Positions 6,358 to 14,088 of a stretch of 22,969 bases of DNA are shown here, one piece after another. Location of the stretch: positions 1 through 22,969 of the forward strand of contig CAZJPS010000013.1 in the NCBI GenBank assembly GCA_964548055.1. Reading direction: 5' to 3'. The first letter of the stretch is position 1. Each line of letters starts with the position of its first letter. Below the pieces are notes generated by a model. The model made no database searches. It was not told where the DNA came from and worked only from the letters and a program-made list of their open reading frames with translations. This DNA comes from CAZJPS01 sp964548055 (GTDB taxonomy: Bacteria; Patescibacteriota; Gracilibacteria; Peribacterales; Peribacteraceae). A program made the position numbers and the translations under genes.

Positions 6358-7332
6358 ATGTCTCAGGTGTACCTTTTTACAGGCGAAAACGAGTATCTTT
6401 TGAGAGAAGAACGACGTAAATGGAAAGCGCAATTTATTGAGAAACATGGGGATCAGAACTATCTGATGATCCAAGGAAATACAACCACTTTTCGTCAGTT
6501 TTTAGATGAAATAAGTGTGGCACCCTTTTTGGGTGATAAAAGGCTTATCATCATTGATGGAATTCCAAAATTTTCGAAAGAAGAATACGAAACGTTACCT
6601 GAATGCATTCATCCCGACTGCATTGTACTTTTTATAGATTCAAAGCCAGATAAACGTTTGGGAGGCGTGAAAGCTCTGCTTAAAATTGCAGAAATAAAAC
6701 AGTTTTCTGCAGTAGAAAGTTCTGCTCTTCGAACATGGGCGATGAATTACCTGAAGAGCAAAGGTTCGACTATAGAAATGAAAGCTCTTGAAGAACTCCT
6801 TTTAATTGTAGGAGAAAATCAAGATACCCTTTCCCAAGAATTACTAAAGCTTTCTCTCTACAAACCTTCGCAGATGATTTTGTTGGAAAATGTGAAAGCC
6901 CTTGCCGTTCCCTCTGGAGAACAAGAAGTATGGCAGCTTACGCGTTTGCTTATGGCAGGAGATGTGCAGGGGGCTTTGAGTACAGCTGCCGATCTTTTAA
7001 ATCGAGGGGAAGATGCGTATTCGTTATGGAGCATTCTTTTGTGGATGCTTCGTAGTATGGTTTCAGTGCGAGCCTGCGTAGAGAGTGGTATAAAAAATCC
7101 TGCAATTATTGCCACAGAAGCTGGTGTACCATTTCCCACTGTTAAAACAGTGCTTCCCAATATTGGCTCAGTTCCTTTCATAAAACTTCAATCTTTACTG
7201 AACTGGGCTGCACAGTCGGATATTGATTTGAAAACAGGATTATATAAATCGACAACGGATTCCATGCAGGAGATTAATGCACTGATCGATCGCTTTATTT
7301 TGCGATGCAGTATTCTATCTCCTCAACTATAA
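6358..7332 (+). CDS. holA: DNA polymerase III subunit delta
   Basis: 324 residues, normal for HolA. The N-terminus MSQVYLFTGENEYLLREER is the family's first strand and P-loop-like turn without ATP-binding function. ATTFRQFLDE-like and SVAPFLGDKRLIIIDG segments (about residues 40-65) match the delta-subunit core. The middle NQDTLSQELLKLSLY is the conserved motif of domain II, and domain III is the helical collar (EQEVWQLTRLLMAGDVQGALSTAADLLNRGED...). The delta subunit opens the beta sliding clamp within the clamp-loader complex. The ATG lies 6 nt from a -10-like TATAGT. Its stop overlaps, convergently, the stop of the next gene on the other strand. Confidence 0.92.
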   Translation: MSQVYLFTGENEYLLREERRKWKAQFIEKHGDQNYLMIQGNTTTFRQFLDEISVAPFLGDKRLIIIDGIPKFSKEEYETLPECIHPDCIVLFIDSKPDKRLGGVKALLKIAEIKQFSAVESSALRTWAMNYLKSKGSTIEMKALEELLLIVGENQDTLSQELLKLSLYKPSQMILLENVKALAVPSGEQEVWQLTRLLMAGDVQGALSTAADLLNRGEDAYSLWSILLWMLRSMVSVRACVESGIKNPAIIATEAGVPFPTVKTVLPNIGSVPFIKLQSLLNWAAQSDIDLKTGLYKSTTDSMQEINALIDRFILRCSILSPQL

Positions 7333-7737
7333 ACTTTCGTTTTCTATTTTTTTGAGTATATCTTCCGTCGCCTGTTCTTCTGTGGATTTGTGGCTTTGTT
7401 CTTGTGATTGCCGCTCCATGCGCTTTTTACGACGTTCTTCTTCTGTTTGTTTTACAGTATCAGCCTGGCCGATCTTCTGAATATCCGTTTGATATTTTGC
7501 ATCTATTGCTGCTAGCTGTTTTTTTTCGTTATTTAAAATGTCCCGCAAGTTCTGAAGTTGTTCTGGAGTCATGACCGGTAAAATGTTTATCCAGTATTGT
7601 CTTTCCTCATCATTCATACTCTCCGATTGCTTAATAAGAGCAATGAGATCAGGAAATTTTTGTGCAACATCTGCAGAAACGGTAAAGCCAGAGCCGGTTC
7701 CTGTTCCTGTTATTGATGACTGTGCGGAGTCTGCCAT
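7327..7737 (-). CDS. small helical protein of unknown function
   Basis: 136 residues with no signal peptide. A Ser/Thr/Gly-rich head (1-22) precedes a helical core (23-75: FPDLIALIKQSESMNDEERQYWINILPVM TPEQLQNLRDILNNEKKQL) and a highly charged Gln/Glu/Lys/Arg-rich, probably coiled-coil tail. The E-E-R-x-Y-W plus M-x-x-x-Q-x-x-x-L-x-x-I-L arrangement looks like a small conserved module rather than noise, but I cannot name a family. The stop codon shares a 6-bp overlap with holA's stop (7327-7332). It is one gene downstream of greA, though it has its own promoter. Confidence 0.75.
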   Translation of the reverse strand: MADSAQSSITGTGTGSGFTVSADVAQKFPDLIALIKQSESMNDEERQYWINILPVMTPEQLQNLRDILNNEKKQLAAIDAKYQTDIQKIGQADTVKQTEEERRKKRMERQSQEQSHKSTEEQATEDILKKIENESL

Positions 7738-7743
7738 GAAAGT

Positions 7744-7772
7744 AGAGTAAACGTACGGCTTACGTAGGTAAA
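7744..7772 (-). promoter_or_regulatory. promoter of the small helical protein gene
   Basis: On the minus strand TTTACC (7772-7767), 17-bp spacer, TACTCT (7749-7744), then 6 nt to the ATG at 7737. It predicts a leaderless transcript. Confidence 0.55.
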
Positions 7773-7797
7773 GAGGGACTTGAGTCGCTCCAGATTC

Positions 7798-8334
7798 TTA
7801 CGCAACCTGAAGTACTTCTAACTTGATGGGTCCTGAAGGGGACATTGTTTCAACAATATCTCCTTTCTTTCTGCCAAGGAGAGCTTTTCCAATAGGGGAT
7901 TCATTACTGATTTTGTGATCGAGAGGATCTGCTTCTGTAGAACCTACGATTGTGTAGCGCTCGGGATCATCATTATCCGTTTTGTTTTGAAGCGTTACCG
8001 TAGAGCCGATATCAATTTCTTTTCCTCGTACGTCTGATTTCTTTTCAGAAATGATTTTGGCGTTCTTAATTTTTCCCTCCAGTTCTAAAATGCGTCCTTC
8101 AACGAAAGCTTGTTCATTTTTTGCTTCCTCATATTCAGAGTTTTCAGAAAGATCTCCGTAAGAAATGGCTTCCTTAAGACGTTGAGCTACTTCTTGGCGG
8201 CGAGTAACTTTTAAATACTCCAATTCATCTTTCAGTTTTTTCAAACCTTCCTTAGTAATAAGGGTTTGGTCATCGTCACTGAACCCTGCTTGGGCAGAGC
8301 CTGTATCGTCATCAAGAAGGATATCGTCGGCCAT
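7798..8334 (-). CDS. greA: transcription elongation factor GreA
   Basis: 178 residues against about 158 for typical GreA. The N-terminal coiled coil (about 24-95) contains LITKEGLKKLKDELEYLKVTRR, then the tip motif GDLSENSEYEEAK, whose acidic residues enter the RNA polymerase secondary channel and promote transcript cleavage. The C-terminal FKBP-like domain ends with SPIGKALLGRKKGDIVE and the usual P-x-G-x-x-x-x-E-V strand. The first ~22 residues (MADDILLDDDTGSAQAGFSDDD) are an acidic extension not found in standard GreA. An inner start is unlikely because no good start codon precedes LITKEGL and the ATG fits the promoter. It reactivates backtracked RNA polymerase. Confidence 0.95.
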   Translation of the reverse strand: MADDILLDDDTGSAQAGFSDDDQTLITKEGLKKLKDELEYLKVTRRQEVAQRLKEAISYGDLSENSEYEEAKNEQAFVEGRILELEGKIKNAKIISEKKSDVRGKEIDIGSTVTLQNKTDNDDPERYTIVGSTEADPLDHKISNESPIGKALLGRKKGDIVETMSPSGPIKLEVLQVA

Positions 8335-8354
8335 AAAAAAAGGGCGGAAAGCCC
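8335..8354 (-). terminator. terminator-like hairpin forming the greA leader
   Basis: Reading the minus strand, GGGC-TTTCC-GCCC is followed by seven T residues and then immediately the greA ATG. The -10 at 8359-8364 places the transcription start at about 8352, so the RNA would begin with this hairpin and U tract. It could be a promoter-proximal attenuator or pause, or the terminator of carB upstream. Confidence 0.6.
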
Positions 8355-8358
8355 AGGT

Positions 8359-8386
8359 ATTATAAAGAGAAACAAGCAGATGACAA
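8359..8386 (-). promoter_or_regulatory. greA promoter
   Basis: On the minus strand TTGTCA (8386-8381), 16-bp spacer, consensus TATAAT (8364-8359). The -10 is 24 nt from the ATG, an exception to the leaderless pattern in the window because the hairpin sits between. Confidence 0.7.
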
Positions 8387-8420
8387 GGTCATATAACGTA
8401 GATTTGAGCAAATTCTCGTG

Positions 8421-8480
8421 ACCAAATTCCAAATCCCAGCATATGACTTTGGTGGGATTTGGAGCTTGGGATTTGGGATT
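8421..8480. repeat. interspersed GGGATTTGG-type repeat with inverted arms
   Basis: TCCAAATCCCA (8428-8438) is a perfect 11-bp inverted partner of TGGGATTTGGA (8453-8463), with a 14-nt loop. It is followed by tandem TTGGGATTTGGGATTT (8466-8481). The pattern is non-coding, lies in the carB-greA gap, and resembles dispersed intergenic repeats of many environmental genomes. It could act as a transcript 3'-end hairpin for carB. Confidence 0.6.
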
Positions 8481-8489
8481 TACTCAAGG

Positions 8490-11400
8490 TCAATTTGTAG
8501 CATTCAAAAGATCTGGCCACCTCATCATTGGCAGTGCATCCACTTTTTCTTGAGCTAAAGCCTCTACGATGCGCTTAGCCAGTTGCACATTAGTGATAAG
8601 CGGGATGCCGTGATCTGTTGCGAGACGTCTTATAAAATAACCATCTGTTTGCTCATCTCCACTACTATGGTTGGGGATATTAATCACGAGATCAATCCGT
8701 TTTTGTTCTAAGTATTCTCGTATGTTTGGGCTTCGTGGCTCAGATACTTTATGAAGGAGAGCAGATGGAATAGATCGCGATTGCAAGAATTCATGCGTGT
8801 TGGTTGTTGCAAAGAATGTGAATCCTTTTTTATGCAGTACTTCTATGGCTGAAAACAAATCAACTTTATCTTCCAGCCGACCGATTGTTACTAAAATATT
8901 TTTTTGTGGGAATTTGAAACCAACAGCGAGCAGAGAAATAAGCAGTGCCTGTTCAGCGTTTGTGCCAAAGCACGCAACTTCTCCAGTGCTAGCCATTTCT
9001 ACTCCCAATCGTGGGTCTGCACCCTTCAGGCGGCTAAAGCTGAATTGTGCTGCTTTAACTGCAACATGATCTAAGTCGATTGTTTGATACTTCTTTCCTT
9101 CAGGGGCTTTATGGAGCAGCGCTTGTGTTGCTAGTACTGCAAAATTTTCCCCCGTTACTTTACTGGCAAATGGGAAGCTGCGGCTTGCTCGCAAATTACA
9201 TTCAATAACTTTTAGTCTATTTGTTTTTGCAAGAAATTGAATATTGAATGGTCCACTAATGTGCAGTCCCTTCGCAATCTGCTTTGCAATACTTTTAATA
9301 TGGTGAAGGGTTGCTAGGTTAACACGCTGAGGAGGAAGGACAATTGTTGCATCTCCAGAGTGCACCCCCGCATTTTCTATGTGTTCGGAGATCGCGTATA
9401 GCAATACTTTTCCATTTTGAGCTACACCGTCAAATTCTATTTCTTTGGCACCTTGCTCGAATTTGGATATAACAACCGGGGCATCACGAGAGACAAGTGC
9501 TGCTTCTGCTAAATATGCTTCCAAGTCTTTGCTTGAGTGTACGACGGCCATAGCCGCTCCAGATAGAACGTAACTGGGGCGAACAATGACTGGATATCCG
9601 ACAGAATCAGAAAAACTTCGAGCCGAAGAAAGATCTGCAAATTCTTTCCATTCAGGCTGATCTACTTCCAGCGTATCGAGTAGAGAACTGAACTTATGGC
9701 GATCTTCAGCCCGATCGATATCGGTAGGATTGGTTCCAAGGATGTGCAATCCTGCACGAGCGAGTTTAGGGGAAAGTGAGTTCGGTATCTGCCCTCCCAT
9801 AGAAACTACAATTCCGTATGGTTTAACAAGATCTGCAATATCACGTATTCGCTCTTCTGTGAGCTGTTCAAAAAAGAGTGCATCGCATTCATCGTAATCC
9901 GTACTGACGGTTTCAGGATTGCTATTCACCATCATTACTTCATATCCTTGTTTTTGAAGCTCATGCGCTGCTTGCACACAACACCAATCGAATTCTACGG
10001 AGGAACCAATAGAGTAGGGACCACCACCGAGGACAATAACTCGACCGAGAGGGCGGCCATCCTTTTCTTTTTCATTTTCGCTAACCGCTAACCGCTTATC
10101 GCTTATCGCCTCTTCAGTACTTCCAAAATCGACATCATGCTCCATCCCGTGATATGTCATATACAAATAATTCGTCTTTGCTGGAAATTCTCCTGCAAGT
10201 GTATCTATTTGTTTCACGAAAGGAACAATTCCCTTTGCTATGCGTTCCTGCCTAATTTCTTCCATGGTTCTCTCTCGTATTCGTGCAATAGAACTATCCG
10301 AGAATCCTGCCTTTTTTGCGTTTCGTAGTAGTTCGGTATCCAGTGGATCCATTTTCGTTTCCAAAAGATCTGCATGTATCTTTGCGCACTTCTTCATGCG
10401 TTGTAAAAACCATCTATCTATTCCTGTAGCAATATTTACTTCTTCTGGGCTCCATCCCTGAGCCAACGCTGTTGCAACTGCAAAAATACGCCTTGGAGTA
10501 GGTCTTTTTACTTCCTTAGCGATATCTTTAAAATTGAAAGGGAATGGGTAGAGGCCGTCAGCTCCTATGTTGAGCATTCTGATAGCTTTTTGAAGTGCTT
10601 CCTCAAACGTTCGCCCCAATGCCATTACTTCGCCTACCGATTTCATTTCACTTGTTACCTGATCGGATACAAAGCGGAATTTTTGCAGATCCCAGCGAGG
10701 AATTTTTACTGCTACGTAATCAAGTGATGGTTCAAAGTCCGCAGAGGTAACTTTTGTTATTGCATTGCGAAGCTCTGGTAACGAATAGCCCAGTGCAAGT
10801 TTGGCAGCAACAAAAGCGAGAGGATAACCAGTTGCTTTGGAAGCTAACGCTGAACTGCGGCTAAGACGTGCATTGACTTCGATAACGCGATAGTTACGAG
10901 AGCGAGGATCGAGTGCATATTGAATGTTGCATTCACCCACAATACCTAAGTGTCGAATCACCTTGAGCGCTATGCTCCGAAGCATTTGGTATTCAGTGTT
11001 ATCGAGAGTTTGGCTGGGGGCAACTACGATCGATTCACCGGTATGAATACCGAGAGGATCTACATTTTCCATGTTGCACACAGTGATGCAGTTATCGTAC
11101 GCGTCACGCACCACTTCATACTCTATTTCTTTCCATCCTGTTAGATCTTCTTCTACTAATACTTGATGCGATTCTACAAACGCAACTTTCACAATATCCC
11201 GTAATTCTGTTTCATTGTGTGCACGGCCGCTGCCTTTTCCTCCTAACGCAAAAGCAGCTCGAATAATGACAGGAAAACCGATCATGGTTGCGGCTTCTAC
11301 CGCCGCTTCCATTGTTTCACATGCTCTGGAAAGCGGTACTTCAACACCGATACTTTTTAATTCAGCGTTAAAGAGTGCTCTGTCTTCTGTTTTGCGAATA

Positions 11401-11750
11401 CTGTCTACTGGTGTCCCCAGCACACGTACATTATATTTTTGCAGCACACCTGTTTCGTCCAGTGAAACTCCGCAGTTGAGTGCAGTTTGTCCTCCAAAAC
11501 TGAGTGCGATAGCCGCTGGTTTTTCTTCAGCAATTACTCGTTCTACAAATGAAGGTGTCACGGGCAAAAAATAGACGCTATCTGCAAGGCCCCAACTGGT
11601 TTGATTGGTTGCAATATTAGGATTAATGAGCACGACTTTTTTTCCTTCTTCTTTAAACGCTTTAATGGCTTGACTACCAGAATAGTCGAACTCACCGGCT
11701 TCACCAATCTTCAGTGCGCCCGATCCTAATAGTAGAATTGTTTCAGTCAT
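8490..11750 (-). CDS. carB: carbamoyl-phosphate synthase large subunit
   Basis: 1086 residues, full length. First ATP-grasp half (1-400): GSGALKIGEAGEFDYSGSQAIKAF, SFGGQTALNCGV, RAAFALGGKGSG, EVNARLSRSSALASKATGYPLA. An oligomerisation region follows (about 405-545). Second ATP-grasp half (about 568-945): VLGGGPYSIGSSVEFDWCCVQAA, MVNSNPETVSTDYDECD, RPSYVLSGAAM, ECNLRASRSFPFASK. A C-terminal MGS-like regulatory domain ends the protein (FIRRLATDHGIPLITN). It makes carbamoyl phosphate for pyrimidines and arginine. The wording is close to eukaryotic CAD-type enzymes (VEFDW, YVLSGAAM, FSFSRLKGAD, QTNYLY-like TNYLYMTYHG). No carA glutaminase is in the window. No SD or clear promoter precedes the ATG. 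Residues about 545-562 are a repeat-derived insertion. Confidence 0.96.
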   Translation of the reverse strand: MTETILLLGSGALKIGEAGEFDYSGSQAIKAFKEEGKKVVLINPNIATNQTSWGLADSVYFLPVTPSFVERVIAEEKPAAIALSFGGQTALNCGVSLDETGVLQKYNVRVLGTPVDSIRKTEDRALFNAELKSIGVEVPLSRACETMEAAVEAATMIGFPVIIRAAFALGGKGSGRAHNETELRDIVKVAFVESHQVLVEEDLTGWKEIEYEVVRDAYDNCITVCNMENVDPLGIHTGESIVVAPSQTLDNTEYQMLRSIALKVIRHLGIVGECNIQYALDPRSRNYRVIEVNARLSRSSALASKATGYPLAFVAAKLALGYSLPELRNAITKVTSADFEPSLDYVAVKIPRWDLQKFRFVSDQVTSEMKSVGEVMALGRTFEEALQKAIRMLNIGADGLYPFPFNFKDIAKEVKRPTPRRIFAVATALAQGWSPEEVNIATGIDRWFLQRMKKCAKIHADLLETKMDPLDTELLRNAKKAGFSDSSIARIRERTMEEIRQERIAKGIVPFVKQIDTLAGEFPAKTNYLYMTYHGMEHDVDFGSTEEAISDKRLAVSENEKEKDGRPLGRVIVLGGGPYSIGSSVEFDWCCVQAAHELQKQGYEVMMVNSNPETVSTDYDECDALFFEQLTEERIRDIADLVKPYGIVVSMGGQIPNSLSPKLARAGLHILGTNPTDIDRAEDRHKFSSLLDTLEVDQPEWKEFADLSSARSFSDSVGYPVIVRPSYVLSGAAMAVVHSSKDLEAYLAEAALVSRDAPVVISKFEQGAKEIEFDGVAQNGKVLLYAISEHIENAGVHSGDATIVLPPQRVNLATLHHIKSIAKQIAKGLHISGPFNIQFLAKTNRLKVIECNLRASRSFPFASKVTGENFAVLATQALLHKAPEGKKYQTIDLDHVAVKAAQFSFSRLKGADPRLGVEMASTGEVACFGTNAEQALLISLLAVGFKFPQKNILVTIGRLEDKVDLFSAIEVLHKKGFTFFATTNTHEFLQSRSIPSALLHKVSEPRSPNIREYLEQKRIDLVINIPNHSSGDEQTDGYFIRRLATDHGIPLITNVQLAKRIVEALAQEKVDALPMMRWPDLLNATN
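10079..10110 (-). repeat. tandem repeat insertion inside carB
   Basis: On the minus strand the octamer-like units GCGATAA-GCGATAA-GCGGTTA-GCGGTTA-GCG occur in tandem. They encode AISDKRLAVSEN within the linker between the two CarB halves, a place where most CarB proteins have only a short connector. The units read as two tandem pairs related by a few substitutions. The frame is kept, so the protein stays intact. Confidence 0.65.
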
Positions 11751-12080
11751 GAGAGAGTGGCGGGAAGAACTTTCAATTCAAAAAAATTCAAATTTCGAGA
11801 AAATTTCAATCTTTAATTTTCATAAATTTTTTTACATGAAAATTTTCTTGAAGATTGTGACTTGAACATTGATTATTTCTCCTCCGGGTATGAATTAATT
11901 TCAAAAAATAGCCCCCCTTGCCCTTGTTGGGCCAGAGGTGGCCGGCTAGAACCGTTCTTTGCATGTCCCGCGGAGACTACTGGAGTGAAGGCCTTTGGGC
12001 AAGGAACCTTCTCGTGTTTCTGTGAAGAACTGCAAGTGAAGCTGATTGCCCGTAATTTTAAGGATGATAGTCTTTGGTGG
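11751..12080. other. non-coding gap with AT-rich inverted repeats and a GC-rich structured patch
   Basis: The first ~110 bases are very AT-rich and contain nested inverted repeats: CAATCTT (11807-11813) with AAGATTG (11851-11857), and AATTTTCAT (11815-11823) with ATGAAAATT (11836-11844). From about 11910 to 12050 composition switches to clearly GC-rich, with possible hairpins GCCC-TTGTT-GGGC (about 11929-11941) and GAAGGCCTT...AAGGAACCTTC (about 11986-12010). A reading frame open from TTG 11862 into the SLH gene crosses this patch, but its translation is Cys/Pro/Gly-rich and unlike the rest of that protein. I match it to no known RNA family. Confidence 0.45.
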
Positions 12081-12935
12081 ATGTTTCATGGTCCTCTTCT
12101 AACACTGCTTGTAGCATTCATACCCGTGGGATCCGCTCAGACTGTGGATTCCTATACGGAATTACAAAGGCATATACAGTTAATTGGTCCTCTTTTACTG
12201 GAGGAAAGTGCAGATACACAGTGGGAAATAAAGGATGTACAGCTTGAATCTGGTGTAGATTTTTTCCCGGACGATGGATCTGTTTCTTCATCAAGGCGAT
12301 TGGAGGATATACAAGGAAGCGACAAATTTGTTGTTTTTCGTCTTTTAGGAGTTCCCTATTTGTTAAAGGATGTTTCTTTGCAGCAATGGTTTGCACCGTA
12401 TGTACGCGATATGGCGGAAAGAGGAATTGTATCCGGGTATCGTGATAGTGCCGGTGTTCCAACGGGTATGTTTGGTCCTGAACGCAGCGTAACCATGGAA
12501 GAGCTTGCTAAGATGGCATTGGAGGCATCTCACCTCGATAAATCGGTTTGTCCTATCACAGCTCGGAATCCATTAGCAAAGGATAGATGGTCAGCGGAGT
12601 ATCTTTCCTGCGCAGAGTATTATTCTTTCGCAGCATATAGCGATGGAACTGTGGACCCATCTAGACCTGCTACGCGTGCAGAAGTAGTTATGACGGTATT
12701 GCAAAGTTTTGGAGTGCAATTGCAGGATATGACAGCCCAGGATGTAATTTTCACAGATGTATCTCCTGCGACTATTTTTGCGTCAGCTATAAAAACTGCG
12801 GCGGCCGCTGGGATCGTGAGTGGATTTATAGATGAACGTGGAAATTCCACGGGTCTCTTTGGTCCAGAAAAAACAGTGAATAGGGCGGAGGTGAGTAAGA
12901 TACTTAGTTTGGCATTACAGATATATTCCAAATAA
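12081..12935 (+). CDS. secreted protein with three SLH domains
   Basis: 284 residues from ATG 12081, selected because a signal peptide starts there (MFHGPLLTLLVAFIPVGSAQ, 1-20). Residues 21-90 form a non-SLH region of unknown fold. Three S-layer homology repeats follow: 96-150 (LKDVSLQQWFAPYVRDMAERGIVSGYRD...MFGPERSVTMEELAKM), 165-210 (with FAAYSDGTVDPSRPATRAEVV) and 223-280 (FTDVSPATIFASAIKTAAAAGIVSGFID...LFGPEKTVNRAEVSKIL). The TRAE/NRAE motif, important for wall-polymer binding, is present in repeats 2 and 3 but reads TMEE in repeat 1. It likely sits in the cell wall or S-layer. A weak -10 (GATAGT, 12066-12071) precedes the start. Confidence 0.88.
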   Translation: MFHGPLLTLLVAFIPVGSAQTVDSYTELQRHIQLIGPLLLEESADTQWEIKDVQLESGVDFFPDDGSVSSSRRLEDIQGSDKFVVFRLLGVPYLLKDVSLQQWFAPYVRDMAERGIVSGYRDSAGVPTGMFGPERSVTMEELAKMALEASHLDKSVCPITARNPLAKDRWSAEYLSCAEYYSFAAYSDGTVDPSRPATRAEVVMTVLQSFGVQLQDMTAQDVIFTDVSPATIFASAIKTAAAAGIVSGFIDERGNSTGLFGPEKTVNRAEVSKILSLALQIYSK

Positions 12936-12941
12936 ATATGG

Positions 12942-13014
12942 GAGGAGAAAGAAAAATCATGGAAGGTACATGCTTCTTTCGAACATTTCCTATCCTTTAT
13001 TTTACTTTCTCCTC
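12942..13014. repeat. long-range inverted repeat between convergent genes
   Basis: GAGGAGAAAG (12942-12951) is a perfect partner of CTTTCTCCTC (13005-13014), the latter overlapping the 3' end of the transporter gene. The intervening ~53 bases contain a further GGAA/TTCC pair. It may fold at the 3' ends of both convergent transcripts, but there is no T tract and it is not a typical terminator. Confidence 0.35.
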
Positions 13015-14003
13015 GCAGTTCCCTGCGTTAAATGATCTTCCAAGTGTTTCTCGGTTGGATGAATGCCGATAATTTCGAGTGCTAAACCTCCAGCCAAAAT
13101 GAATACACCTCCAATGATGTGATACATGGTGAGTGATTCGCCCAAATACCATGCTGCAAAAATAATGGATCCGATCACAGAGAAATTGAGTGAAAGTGAT
13201 ACAGTGGATATGGGAAGAATCTCGAGTGCTTCATAGAAACTAAACACGTTTAAGAAGCGTGAAAGAAAGCCGAATCCCATGAGAGCAGGCAGAAATTGAA
13301 GGGGGAATGATTGTACCTCTGTAAAAATTGGATGGCCGATTAATGGGGCTATGACAATGAATGCAGTAATTGCGGTAGCAGAACGAACGAGCATGACAAT
13401 TTGTGGATCTGAACGATGCAGATACTTACTAAAAATGCTGCTGCCTGTCGCATACGCAAAACAGGAGAGTATGAGAAGCAGATCTCCCATCCGAAATATA
13501 AATGGCTCAGTAAATCCCCGGAATACAATGACAAGAATCCCAGCAATAATTGTGAGTATAGAAAACAGATGAAGCCTCATAAATGGTTCACGCATGACGA
13601 TGAAAGCAAACAGAGTTAGGAAGACCATTTCCGCATTGCCGAACAATGAGGCATTTACGGCGGTTGTATAGTGAAGGCCTAAAAACCATAAAAGAGGCGC
13701 GCACACGCCACTTATCACTCCAATAAGCATGAGAGGTACAACCATCTCACGAGTGACGTGTCTTAATTTTTGAAGTGTGGGTACCGCTCCGAATGACACG
13801 AGCAGAAAAAAGGCTGTCAGTACTTCGCTTACAAATACTAAACTAAGTGGAGATAGCACGTCAGTAAGTACTTTTGCGTATGCGTTGTACGTAGAAGAAC
13901 TGAAAACCATGACAATTAAAGCTAACCATCCAATGATGTTGGAAGTTGCTTTTTCTTGCTTCCATTGAATAAGTGGCCTTTGTTTGATGTATGTATGTGT
14001 CAC
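13002..14003 (-). CDS. EamA/DMT-family membrane transporter
   Basis: 333 residues from a GTG start, with about ten hydrophobic helices arranged as two five-helix EamA repeats. The first half carries FVSEVLTAFFLLVSFG and ends with LTIIAGILVIVFRG; the second half begins GDLLLILSCFAYATGSSIFSKYL and ends with GGVFILAGGLALEIIG. The repeat ends with the characteristic G-x-x-x-I/L-x-x-G-x-x-L pattern twice. Members export or import amino acids, sugars or metabolites; the substrate is not predictable here. The N-terminus (24 residues) is polar and the C-terminal 20 residues are charged and cytoplasmic. It is divergent from the glycosyltransferase gene. Confidence 0.88.
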   Translation of the reverse strand: MTHTYIKQRPLIQWKQEKATSNIIGWLALIVMVFSSSTYNAYAKVLTDVLSPLSLVFVSEVLTAFFLLVSFGAVPTLQKLRHVTREMVVPLMLIGVISGVCAPLLWFLGLHYTTAVNASLFGNAEMVFLTLFAFIVMREPFMRLHLFSILTIIAGILVIVFRGFTEPFIFRMGDLLLILSCFAYATGSSIFSKYLHRSDPQIVMLVRSATAITAFIVIAPLIGHPIFTEVQSFPLQFLPALMGFGFLSRFLNVFSFYEALEILPISTVSLSLNFSVIGSIIFAAWYLGESLTMYHIIGGVFILAGGLALEIIGIHPTEKHLEDHLTQGTARRK

Positions 14004-14011
14004 TTAGTAAT

Positions 14012-14040
14012 ATATTAACATAAATATAGGTTTTTATCAA
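14012..14040 (-). promoter_or_regulatory. promoter of the EamA transporter gene
   Basis: On the minus strand TTGATA (14040-14035), 17-bp spacer, TAATAT (14017-14012), then 8 nt to the GTG at 14003. This predicts a transcript starting at or one or two bases before a GTG start codon. Confidence 0.68.
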
Positions 14041-14075
14041 TATTAATGCGGAAGATGGGAAGGCCCAATAGGGGG

Positions 14076-14081
14076 TATTGT
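14076..14081 (+). promoter_or_regulatory. -10 box that decides the glycosyltransferase start
   Basis: TATTGT ends 7 nt before ATG 14089. Its last two bases overlap the alternative GTG codon at 14080, so if this is the promoter the translation start must be 14089. There is no convincing -35. Confidence 0.4.
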
Positions 14082-14088
14082 GGCACAC

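Noticed and set aside
11930..12010. Known riboswitch (SAM, cobalamin, lysine, T-box)
   Set aside because: Short resemblances such as AGAGGTGG occur, but the conserved cores of these classes are missing.
11862..12080. Extension of the second SLH protein to TTG 11862
   Set aside because: The added Cys/Pro/Gly-rich stretch precedes a clear signal peptide, which must be N-terminal.
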